From assembly GCA_023387935.1 (NCBI GenBank), contig JAEWHG010000142.1, positions 1 to 14,991 on the forward strand: a stretch of DNA of 14,991 bases, given 5' to 3'. The notes under the pieces are model-generated. The model did not search any database and was not told the origin of the DNA. It saw only the letters and a program-made list of their open reading frames with translations. Positions within the stretch are counted from its first letter, which is position 1. Every line of letters begins with the position of its first letter. Both the position numbers and the translations under genes were made by a program. Source of the DNA: Bacillota bacterium. Lineage in GTDB: Bacteria > Bacillota > Clostridia > Peptostreptococcales > Natronincolaceae. Below, piece by piece: positions 8,588 through 13,753 of this stretch.

Positions 8588-8615
8588 CAAATCTATAACT
8601 ATAGATACAGATTTG
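8588..8615. repeat. Inverted repeat in the resB leader
   Basis: CAAATCT (8588-8594) pairs with AGATTTG (8609-8615), and ATCTAT (8591-8596) pairs with ATAGAT (8601-8606), giving alternative nested stems. It lies about 34-60 nt upstream of the resB start in the nrfA-resB gap, directly after the nrfA hairpin in transcription order. It may be a leader structure; no function can be assigned. Confidence 0.4.
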
Positions 8616-8618
8616 TTA

Positions 8619-8646
8619 TTTAGAGGGAGTAAAAACTCCCTCTAAA
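8619..8646 (-). terminator. Intercistronic hairpin after nrfA (partial terminator or processing stem)
   Basis: A perfect 12-bp stem (8619-8630 with 8635-8646, core AGAGGGAGT) with a 4-nt loop begins 8 nt after the nrfA stop. In the direction of transcription it is not followed by a real T-run (AATAACAAATC), so it is probably a leaky terminator or an mRNA 3'-end stabilising stem rather than a full stop. Confidence 0.55.
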
Positions 8647-8653
8647 CTTTGTA

Positions 8654-9943
8654 CTAATGAAACTCTGCTAATTTATCTAAAGCTTGCCGTGCATAATCTT
8701 TAGCTTCACTTAAAGCCTTTTTGGCTTTTGCTGTATTATGGAATCCAGTACTATTTTCTACAAATACAAAGTCCCATCTGTATTGAGCTTTTCGATGAAG
8801 CTCCCATAACTCATTGACCGTTTCATCATCTAACTTACTATCCTCTAAAACTTTTCCGAATTCTTCAACCAACTGAACAAGCATTTTAGAAACTGCTACT
8901 TCTTCAGCATCTATTTCCTTTTGTATATCTTCAACACTTGCAACTATTCCCTCTAAATCATCACTATGGCATTTAGCACAGGATTCTTCAGTAGTTTTTA
9001 AAGGGCTTTTTGCCCAGTGAGATTTATACTTCTCTCCATTTTCTTCTAGTGTAGGCATATGGCAATCTGCACATGTTACGCCCATTTTATCATGAACACT
9101 GCCAGTATACATTTCAAATTCTGGATGCTGTACTTTAATAAGAGGAGTTCCAGTTCTTGGATGCTTCCAATCAGAAAAGTTTATTTCATCATAATATTCT
9201 TCGATATCTGCTATTTCTAAACCATTATCCCAAGGTAGGATTGCTTCTTTTGTTTCAGAATCCATATAGTATTCCACGTGACACTGTGCACATGCCATAT
9301 TGCCAGGTGCTGGTTTGTTTTCTAGTTTTTCTACTGCCACGTTAAACTGAGGTGTTGTTGCTTGAATTTGTTTTCCTGGCTCATTTCTGTGACAGTTATA
9401 GCAAGAGATTCCGTTCTCAGCTTCCTGTGATACTTTGTGGAAATCCATAGCATATAAATCATCTTCATATGTAGATAACAGTTTTTCATAATCTGCTGTT
9501 TTACATGCTAAACAGGAAGCACCTGGCTTAGGTCTAGCAGTATTAATAACATCATGTAGAGCATAATAGTGCCCTCTAGCGGCATAATATTCTTTTGAGA
9601 ATCCATACCCATCATATAGTACTTTTATATCCGGGTACTTTTCTAAATAGTCGATAGGATGCGATCCTCCTAGCTCTGGATCCTCCGTTACACCATCTTT
9701 AAATCTAGATGTTTTTTGGAAGGAGGCATAAATTAAAGGAAATTTTTCTTTCCATTTTTCAGCAGATAATATCATTTGATCTGGAGAGGGAATTTCTACT
9801 GTTTGATCTTGTTCCTGTTCATTTTTTTGTCCATTTCCATCATTTTCATCTTGGTTTTGATCTCTAGGAGTACAACCAATAGAAGTTATAATTATGGAGA
9901 GTAATAAAAGTACAGAAATTAGCAGTTGTTTATGTTTTTTCAC
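8654..9943 (-). CDS. nrfA: Ammonia-forming cytochrome c nitrite reductase, pentaheme, predicted lipoprotein (NrfA)
   Basis: NrfA catalyses six-electron reduction of nitrite to ammonium on the outer face of the membrane. The 429-residue precursor has five heme sites in order: CLACK (144-148), the lysine-ligated active-site heme unique to NrfA, then CYNCH (181-185), CAQCH (218-222), CADCH (291-295) and CAKCH (322-326). Catalytic residues match the known triad: R137 in N-T-A-R-P, Y225 in V-E-Y-Y and H273 in K-V-Q-H-P-E. E224, Y225, K270 and Q272 match the calcium site of classical enzymes. The signal peptide ends in S-I-G-C with C24 as the lipidated residue (an unusual serine at -3), followed by an acidic, glutamine/asparagine-rich linker (about 27-52). 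The GTG start (codon 9941-9943) is chosen for its AAAGGAG site; the frame continues to 9973 without a better one. No nrfH neighbour is present; resB and ccsB follow. Confidence 0.95.
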   Translation of the reverse strand: MKKHKQLLISVLLLLSIIITSIGCTPRDQNQDENDGNGQKNEQEQDQTVEIPSPDQMILSAEKWKEKFPLIYASFQKTSRFKDGVTEDPELGGSHPIDYLEKYPDIKVLYDGYGFSKEYYAARGHYYALHDVINTARPKPGASCLACKTADYEKLLSTYEDDLYAMDFHKVSQEAENGISCYNCHRNEPGKQIQATTPQFNVAVEKLENKPAPGNMACAQCHVEYYMDSETKEAILPWDNGLEIADIEEYYDEINFSDWKHPRTGTPLIKVQHPEFEMYTGSVHDKMGVTCADCHMPTLEENGEKYKSHWAKSPLKTTEESCAKCHSDDLEGIVASVEDIQKEIDAEEVAVSKMLVQLVEEFGKVLEDSKLDDETVNELWELHRKAQYRWDFVFVENSTGFHNTAKAKKALSEAKDYARQALDKLAEFH

Positions 9944-10036
9944 TAAAATTCTCCTTTCTATATTTATTATCATTTTCTAGTATGCCAATAATTTTAAAAG
10001 CTATAACTAAATTTTGCTAATAAGCTAAGGATACTT

Positions 10037-10081
10037 TAATATCAATTAAATATTAGTTTTTCTCTGTTAATTTATGTTAAT
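10037..10081. promoter_or_regulatory. Repeats in the nrfA / activator divergent intergenic region
   Basis: The 178-nt divergent gap holds a dyad TAATAT-N7-ATATTA (10037-10055) and a direct repeat TGTTAAT at 10065-10071 and 10075-10081, spaced exactly one helical turn. The second copy runs into an AT-rich, possible -10 region for the activator gene. These are candidate operator sites; no known regulator consensus is matched with confidence, and no sigma-54 promoter was found for nrfA. Confidence 0.3.
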
Positions 10082-10121
10082 ATAGTATTATGAAGGATTA
10101 GCGTTTAGGGAGGTGTTTCTT

Positions 10122-11519
10122 TTGAAGAAAAATGTGGCTCAAGAGTTAAAAAGTTTAAAAGAAAGTATGGAGATGTTAGAGGATTTATTAGATACAGCAT
10201 ATTATGGAATGGCAATAGTAGATACTCAAGGAAGAATTGTTAAGTGGAACTACGAAAAATTAATAGGCATAAAAGAGGAAGATGTGCTAAACAAACATGT
10301 TAAAGATGTAATTGAAAATACTAGATTACATATAGTAGCACAGACTGGAGAAAAAGAACTATTTGAGATTCAAAAAATACAAGGCAGGGATATGATAACA
10401 AGTAGAGTACCTATAATAAAGGATGGCAAAATTATTGGTGCAGCAGGAACGGTGCTTTTCAAAGATGTTAAAGAACTAAAGTCATTAGTACAAAAACTAG
10501 AAATGTTAGAGGATACAGTTCATAAATATAAAGGAGAAATTAAAAGGCTTCATAAAACAAGGTACTCCTTTGATAGTATTATAACTCAGAATAAAAGAAT
10601 GCTATATTTAAAAGAAATAGCTAAAATATCTGCAGAAAGTAATGCAACACTTCTTATACAAGGAGAAAGTGGTACAGGCAAGGAATTATTCGCTCATGGA
10701 GTTCATCGGGCAAGTTTAAGAAAACATGGACCATTCGTTACAATTAACTGTGCTGCTATTCCAAAGGATTTACTAGAATCTGAGCTATTTGGATATGAAT
10801 CCGGAGCTTTTACGGGAGCAAAAAAAGAAGGAAAAATAGGAAAGTTTGAGGTGGCCAATGGGGGGACAATATTATTGGACGAAATAGGTTCTATGCCACT
10901 AGAGATGCAGGCTAAGCTGCTTAGAGTACTAGAAAGTAGAGAGTTTGAACGTGTTGGCGGGAACAAAAGAATTGAAATAGACATAAGGCTCATTGCCTGT
11001 ACGAACGAAAACCTCGAAAAAGCTGTAGAGGAAGGTAAGTTTAGGCAAGATTTATACTATAGGTTAAACGTAATACAAATAGAAATTCCGCCTTTGCGAG
11101 ATCGAATAGAAGATATTCCTTTGATAGCAGAAAACGTTTTACAAGGTCTGTTAGAAAGTTTATCATTACCTCAAAAAAGACTTTCGATTGAAACTATAGA
11201 GGTACTTAAAAATCATACGTGGCCTGGAAATGTACGAGAGTTACGCAATGTATTAGAAAGAGCAGTAACTTTATGTAAATATGATGTTATAAAAAAAGAG
11301 CATTTACCTGAATATTTAAACCGAAATACTAATAAAGAAACTGAAATCATAGATAAAGATACCTTGCTTCTGAAAAATATAGTAGCTAAAGTGGAAAAGG
11401 AAGCAATTAAAAAAGCGATAGATAAGAGTAAAGGCAACAAAACTTTAGCGGCAAAAATGCTTGGTATCCACAGAACTGCATTGTATAAAAAAATAGAAAT
11501 ATATGAACTAGACGAATGA
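10122..11519 (+). CDS. Sigma-54-dependent transcriptional activator (PAS-AAA+-Fis)
   Basis: A 465-residue bacterial enhancer-binding protein that uses ATP hydrolysis to open sigma-54 promoters. Order of parts: short coiled coil (about 5-20), PAS sensor (about 22-112; G-M-A-I-V-D-T-Q-G-R-I-V near 30), helical linker (about 113-145), AAA+ domain with Walker A G-E-S-G-T-G-K (181-187), the sigma-54-contacting G-A-F-T-G-A loop (228-233) and Walker B T-I-L-L-D-E (249-254), and a C-terminal Fis-type helix-turn-helix (about 424-457, G-N-K-T-L-A-A-K-M-L-G). There is no receiver domain, so the signal is probably sensed by PAS. The TTG at 10122 is the likely start because GGGAGG (10108-10113) lies eight bases before it; the in-frame GTG at 10113 lies inside that site. 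A matching -24/-12 promoter lies before the next operon, its likely target. Confidence 0.93.
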   Translation: MKKNVAQELKSLKESMEMLEDLLDTAYYGMAIVDTQGRIVKWNYEKLIGIKEEDVLNKHVKDVIENTRLHIVAQTGEKELFEIQKIQGRDMITSRVPIIKDGKIIGAAGTVLFKDVKELKSLVQKLEMLEDTVHKYKGEIKRLHKTRYSFDSIITQNKRMLYLKEIAKISAESNATLLIQGESGTGKELFAHGVHRASLRKHGPFVTINCAAIPKDLLESELFGYESGAFTGAKKEGKIGKFEVANGGTILLDEIGSMPLEMQAKLLRVLESREFERVGGNKRIEIDIRLIACTNENLEKAVEEGKFRQDLYYRLNVIQIEIPPLRDRIEDIPLIAENVLQGLLESLSLPQKRLSIETIEVLKNHTWPGNVRELRNVLERAVTLCKYDVIKKEHLPEYLNRNTNKETEIIDKDTLLLKNIVAKVEKEAIKKAIDKSKGNKTLAAKMLGIHRTALYKKIEIYELDE

Positions 11520-11528
11520 TATGTACAT

Positions 11529-11564
11529 AAAATCTACAACTAATATAAAGTTGTAGATTTTTTT
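11529..11564 (+). terminator. Intrinsic terminator of the sigma-54 activator gene
   Basis: A 13-bp perfect stem (11529-11541 with 11549-11561, core ATCTACAACT) with a 7-nt loop runs into seven T residues (11558-11564). It lies 10 nt after the activator stop, separating its transcript from the sigma-54 promoter downstream. Confidence 0.9.
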
Positions 11565-11681
11565 ATACATATATTTAATGATATATAGACTAATTGATAC
11601 TACATTAATTTGAAAATCTATGTGTTTATTTAAAAGCATTGCAATTTACAGTTTCGTTTTAATTTGCTCTAAATTAGAATT

Positions 11682-11700
11682 TTGGCATAACAATTGCTTT
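11682..11700 (+). promoter_or_regulatory. Sigma-54 (-24/-12) promoter of the CoA-transferase operon
   Basis: TTGGCAT (11682-11688), a spacer and TTGCTTT (11694-11700) match the sigma-54 consensus TGGCAC-N5-TTGCW, with the invariant GG (11684-11685) and GC (11696-11697) exactly 12 bases apart. The predicted start of transcription is near 11709, leaving a leader of about 57 nt before the CoA-transferase ATG. A sigma-54 activator gene lies immediately upstream. Possible activator sites further up include the 8-bp palindrome ATTGCAAT (11638-11645) and TAATTT-N5-AAATTA (11660-11676), but these are weak. Confidence 0.88.
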
Positions 11701-11765
11701 AATTAAATATATAAGCAAATTAATTAATTGAAAATCATATTCAGATAAAATATGGAGGTGTCATT

Positions 11766-12419
11766 ATGTCAAAGGTTGTAAGCATGGAAGAAGCCATAGG
11801 TCATATTAAGGATGGTATGACAATTATGGTTGGAGGATTCTTAGGTTCAGGAAGTCCCCATAATATTATCGATGCTTTAGTAGATAAGGGAGTAAAGGAT
11901 TTAACATTAATATGTAACGATACAGGATTTATGGATTATGGGGTAGGGAAAATGGTAGTTACTAAGCAATTTAAAAAAATAATAGTATCTCATATTGGTA
12001 CAAATAAGGAAACCGGTAGACAGTTAAACGCAGGAGAGACTGAGGTTGTATTGGTACCACAAGGAACCTTAGCAGAGCAAGTAAGAGCAGCTGGCGCAGG
12101 ATTAGGTGGAGTTTTAACACCAACAGGAGTAGGTACCCTAGTTGAAGAAGGAAAGCAAAAAATCGAAATTGATGGAAAAACATATTTATTAGAGCTCCCT
12201 TTAAAAGCAGACGTTTCAATCATGTTTGGAAATAAGGTAGATAAAAAAGGAAATGTATATTATGAAGGTTCTACTAGAAACTTTAATACATTAATAGCGA
12301 TGGCAGCAGATACAGTTATTATAGAAGCAGCAGAAATTGTAGAGATTGGACAAATAGCACCGCAGGATGTAGTTACACCTGGCATATTCATAGATTATAT
12401 TGTTGGGGGTGGAAAATAA
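11766..12419 (+). CDS. ctfA: Family I CoA-transferase, subunit A (AtoD/CtfA-like)
   Basis: The alpha subunit (217 residues) of a two-subunit 3-oxoacid-type CoA-transferase, which moves CoA between an acyl-CoA and a free acid such as acetate, butyrate or acetoacetate. Features are an N-terminal I-M-V-G-G-F-L-G-S-G-S-P segment (20-31) with the glycine-rich loop of the family, I-G-T-N-K-E-T-G-R near 77, L-V-P-Q-G-T-L-A-E-Q-V-R-A-A-G-A-G (about 96-112), and A-P-Q-D-V-V-T-P-G-I-F-I near the C-terminus. Start ATG 11766 follows ATGGAGGTG. Its TAA overlaps the next ATG by one base, as expected for subunits made in equal amount. Expression is predicted to need sigma-54. The acid partner cannot be fixed from the sequence; the symbol follows the acetoacetate/butyrate enzymes of clostridia by similarity only. 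Confidence 0.9.
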   Translation: MSKVVSMEEAIGHIKDGMTIMVGGFLGSGSPHNIIDALVDKGVKDLTLICNDTGFMDYGVGKMVVTKQFKKIIVSHIGTNKETGRQLNAGETEVVLVPQGTLAEQVRAAGAGLGGVLTPTGVGTLVEEGKQKIEIDGKTYLLELPLKADVSIMFGNKVDKKGNVYYEGSTRNFNTLIAMAADTVIIEAAEIVEIGQIAPQDVVTPGIFIDYIVGGGK

Positions 12420-13075
12420 TGAGTGTAAATAATCCTAAAGAAATTATTGCGAAAAGAGTAGCAAAGGAATTAAAGGATGGGGATGTAGTTAATTTAGGAA
12501 TTGGACTTCCTACAATGGTAGTAAACTATATAGATCATGATGTAGATATTATACTACAGTCTGAAAATGGATTTGTAGGATTAGGACCTGCGCCAGATGA
12601 AGGTAAAGAGAATGCATATATAGTTAATGCTGGTGGTCAGCCTGTAACTATTAAAGAAGGAGGCGCTTTCTTTGATAGTGCCATGTCTTTTGCTATTATT
12701 AGGGGTGGACACGTGGATGCAACCGTATTAGGAGCTCTTCAGGTAGATCAGGAAGGAAATCTTGCTAACTGGATGATCCCTGGAAAAATGGTACCAGGTA
12801 TGGGTGGAGCAATGGATTTAGTAGTTGGAGCTAAAAAGGTTATAGTAGCTATGGAGCACACTGCTAAAGGGAATGCAAAGATATTAAAGAAATGTACACT
12901 TCCTTTAACTGCTGCTGCACAGGTAGACTTAATAGTTACAGAAATGGGTGTTATGGAAATTACTAAAGAAGGATTAGTTTTAAAAGAAATAAATTCTGCG
13001 TTTACATTGGAGGAGGTTAAGGCAGCTACAGAAGCTGACTTAATAATACCAGCAGATCTAAAAAACATGGAGTAA
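12419..13075 (+). CDS. ctfB: Family I CoA-transferase, subunit B (AtoA/CtfB-like)
   Basis: The beta subunit (218 residues) carries the catalytic glutamate that forms the glutamyl-CoA intermediate: E49 in Q-S-E-N-G-F-V-G-L-G-P. Other family landmarks are N-L-G-I-G-L-P-T (25-32), N-A-G-G-Q-P-V-T (70-77), and G-M-G-G-A-M-D-L-V (127-135) followed by V-A-M-E-H-T-A-K-G. It is complete, and together with subunit A it makes an active cytoplasmic enzyme used in butyrate or amino-acid fermentation or acid uptake. Its ATG is embedded in the subunit A stop (TAATG). No intrinsic terminator is visible in the 121 nt after it, so some transcription could continue into the small gene downstream. Confidence 0.92.
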   Translation: MSVNNPKEIIAKRVAKELKDGDVVNLGIGLPTMVVNYIDHDVDIILQSENGFVGLGPAPDEGKENAYIVNAGGQPVTIKEGGAFFDSAMSFAIIRGGHVDATVLGALQVDQEGNLANWMIPGKMVPGMGGAMDLVVGAKKVIVAMEHTAKGNAKILKKCTLPLTAAAQVDLIVTEMGVMEITKEGLVLKEINSAFTLEEVKAATEADLIIPADLKNME

Positions 13076-13147
13076 AATCATAAAATAATGAACCCTCTAT
13101 ATATTTATGAATTTCGTTATAATATGAAATAAATGATGCGTGAATTT

Positions 13148-13156
13148 TGATATAAT
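13148..13156 (+). promoter_or_regulatory. Extended -10 promoter before the thiamine-binding protein gene
   Basis: TGATATAAT (TG-N-TATAAT) lies 41 nt before the ATG at 13197. No good -35 element is found at 17 nt, which is acceptable for an extended -10 type. A second TATAAT lies at 13118-13123. Confidence 0.5.
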
Positions 13157-13196
13157 AATAAGGAGATTTATAAATTAAATATATGGGAGGTATATT

Positions 13197-13496
13197 ATGG
13201 CACTTTTAGAAATTACAGTAGTACCATTAGGCACAGGAGATACTAGTGTTAGCAAGTACGTAGCGGCTTGCCATAAGGTATTGGAAAAGGAAGATGGTAT
13301 AAAGTATCAACTAACCCCTATGGCTACAGTTATAGAAGGGGATATAGATAGATTATTTGAAGTGGCTAAAAAGCTTCATCACGTTCCATTCAGTGAAGGG
13401 GCTATGAGGGTTTCTACCAGTATGAAAATTGATGACAGAAGAGATAAGGAAGCAACCATAGAAGGAAAAATTGAATCTGTTAAAAGTAAATTATAG
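13197..13496 (+). CDS. MTH1187/YqgV-family thiamine-binding protein
   Basis: A 99-residue cytoplasmic protein of the MTH1187/YkoF-like family (DUF77, PF01910), ferredoxin-like fold proteins reported to bind thiamine. The pattern is typical: an N-terminal strand A-L-L-E-I-T-V-V-P-L-G-T-G (2-14), S-V-S-K-Y-V-A-A-C-H (17-26), Y-Q-L-T-P-M-A-T-V-I-E-G-D (38-50), and a long C-terminal helix with a basic R-V-S-T-S-M-K-I-D-D-R-R-D segment (71-83). Its length matches the family. GGGAGG (13185-13190) precedes the ATG. It has its own likely promoter and terminator, so it appears monocistronic, although read-through from the CoA-transferase operon is possible. The physiological role is uncertain; carriage or buffering of thiamine is inference. 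Confidence 0.87.
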   Translation: MALLEITVVPLGTGDTSVSKYVAACHKVLEKEDGIKYQLTPMATVIEGDIDRLFEVAKKLHHVPFSEGAMRVSTSMKIDDRRDKEATIEGKIESVKSKL

Positions 13497-13498
13497 TT

Positions 13499-13528
13499 AA
13501 AAACTCCTGATTATTCAGGAGTTTTTTT
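13499..13528 (+). terminator. Intrinsic terminator of the thiamine-binding protein gene
   Basis: A 12-bp stem (13499-13510 with 13515-13526, core ACTCCTGA) with a TTAT loop ends in seven T residues (13522-13528). The hairpin begins a few bases after the stop codon. Confidence 0.9.
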
Positions 13529-13593
13529 ATAACGAATAGGAATGTTCTCCTTTAATGTTTCAAATAGAAAACAACTTACCGTAAATGAGTTTC

Positions 13594-13634
13594 AAAAAAA
13601 GCTTCCTAATAATGCTTCACTAGAAGCTTTTTTT
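13594..13634. terminator. Second terminator-like hairpin upstream of the helicase gene
   Basis: AAAAAAAGCTTC (13594-13605) pairs perfectly with GAAGCTTTTTTT (13623-13634) around a 17-nt loop. The plus-strand arm ends in seven Ts and the minus-strand arm also ends in seven Ts, so it could stop transcription from either side. It follows the first terminator by 65 nt with no gene between. Confidence 0.65.
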
Positions 13635-13650
13635 ATAAAAATGGTATTAT

Positions 13651-13679
13651 TTTAGCATATATTTTAATTGTGATATAAT
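13651..13679 (+). promoter_or_regulatory. Predicted extended -10 promoter for the nuclease-helicase gene
   Basis: TGATATAAT at 13671-13679 is a perfect TG-N-TATAAT extended -10, with a weak TTTAGC 17 nt upstream at 13651-13656. Transcription would start near 13686, about 68 nt before the predicted TTG start, and just beyond the second terminator-like hairpin. Confidence 0.5.
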
Positions 13680-13753
13680 CATCTTGGAATATAAATTATA
13701 TTTCTATAGCAGAAAAATAATGTAGCAGTTTCTAATGAAAAGAGTTGATAATA

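Noticed and set aside
8555..8590. Longer resB start at TTG 8590 or ATG 8587
   Set aside because: No ribosome binding site precedes either, whereas AAAGGAAGTG sits correctly before the ATG at 8554.
9944..9973. Longer nrfA start at ATG 9973
   Set aside because: It would place ten extra residues before the signal peptide and it covers the AAAGGAG site that serves the GTG at 9943.
9982..9987. TGGCAT on the minus strand upstream of nrfA, a possible sigma-54 -24 element
   Set aside because: There is no GC doublet 12 nt downstream, so the -12 half is missing.
10113..10121. GTG 10113 as start of the sigma-54 activator
   Set aside because: The codon lies within the GGGAGGTG ribosome binding site that serves TTG 10122.
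12748..13068. Minus-strand open frame opposite CoA-transferase subunit B, and similar frames opposite other genes
   Set aside because: They lie wholly within well-identified genes on the other strand, and their translations resemble no recognisable protein.
13111..13130. Small inverted repeat ATTTC/GAAAT after the CoA-transferase operon as a terminator
   Set aside because: Only 5 bp of AT-rich pairing with a 10-nt loop and no T-run; it is not distinguishable from chance.
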